Assembly (NCBI GenBank): GCA_030374765.1
Contig: JARGXX010000105.1
Coordinates: forward strand, 930,001 to 994,000
Origin: Agarophyton chilense
Lineage: Eukaryota; Rhodophyta; Florideophyceae; Gracilariales; Gracilariaceae
DNA: 64,000 bases
Direction: 5' to 3'
Every line of letters begins with the position of its first letter. Position 1 is the stretch's first letter. Below are positions 63,845 to 64,000 of the stretch, piece after piece. Under the pieces are notes generated by a model. It was not told where the DNA came from. It did no database searches and worked only from the letters and a program-made list of their open reading frames with translations. The position numbers and the translations under genes were made by a program.

Positions 63845-64000
63845 TACTTCATTCATATACCCCTTCCAATAAAAACAAGTCCTCCTTTCTAAAGCATATG
63901 TCCATCTCCTTTGCTGCCTCGATAAAGACTGCTATCCGCACGGCACCACGTCAGAATATATGAAACGATATTAAGAATTGCTTCGCACATCACAAATCAT
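63845..64000. other. Window edge
   Basis: 3' flank of the dehydrogenase-like gene; nothing recognised. Confidence 0.4.

Larger units (their letters stand above)
61724..64000. mobile_element. Second copy of the large transposon, runs off the window
   Basis: Begins CGTCTGTGTTCTTGGAATGC inside copia gag sequence. The first 570 bp are the inverted counterpart of 50734-51306. Beyond 62290 it diverges from the first copy and carries a complete basic protein gene and probably a dehydrogenase-like gene. The other end is not in the window, so target duplication cannot be checked; TA is at the junction. Confidence 0.8.

Overview
The window is nuclear DNA of a eukaryote. It carries cytosolic ribosomal protein eS30, a MYST histone acetyltransferase, a ZNF598/Hel2-type ubiquitin ligase, mitochondrial glycine decarboxylase and glutamate dehydrogenase, GT-AG introns and Ty1/copia retrotransposons. 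Host genes are compact, closely spaced and have zero to two short introns. That would suit a unicellular or red alga, but no feature here fixes the lineage.

Layout, 1-23,000: a host gene island. It holds phosphopantetheine adenylyltransferase (-), a two-exon small mitochondrial-type protein (-), a coiled-coil multi-pass membrane protein (-), a HemW/RSAD1 radical-SAM protein (-) divergent from a MYST acetyltransferase (+), eS30 (-, with a 4-nt first coding exon), glutamate dehydrogenase (+, three exons), glycine decarboxylase P protein (-), and a ZNF598/Hel2 E3 ligase (+).

Layout, 24,000-64,000: nested transposable elements. First comes a dead Tc1/mariner copy (24,266-25,557, TA target duplication, doubled terminal repeats). 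Next is a decayed copia element (Copia-1, pol at 26,861-30,832) with a primer-binding site and 5' LTR at 32,021-32,703, then a related LTR and a fragment of a different retroelement protease. From 34,655 to 61,723 one old copia copy (Copia-2b) can be pieced together. It has been interrupted by (i) a 15.9-kb DNA transposon at 35,394-51,306 with terminal inverted repeats and a 2-bp AA duplication, (ii) an intact 6,555-bp copia (Copia-2a, 52,231-58,785, duplication ACTAG), and (iii) a second copy of the large transposon entering at 61,724 and running off the window.

The large transposon is the most notable object. Between its ends it carries a Plavaka/KDZ-like transposase, a coiled-coil protein of unknown function, a SET-domain protein, a DNA amino-methyltransferase (DPPY plus FxG motifs) with one in-frame TAG, and a 1,228-residue protein with a ParB-like DGHHR segment and a C-terminal 2-oxoglutarate/Fe(II) oxygenase-like segment. 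A hydrophobic protein follows. The methyltransferase and oxygenase genes are divergent around an unusual array of seven 12-bp palindromes (six perfect TGTCGGCCGACA), which includes two hairpins of about 75 bp. I infer a mobile element with its own chromatin and DNA-modification toolkit. The copia elements prime from the anticodon region of initiator tRNA-Met (half-tRNA priming), as Drosophila copia does.
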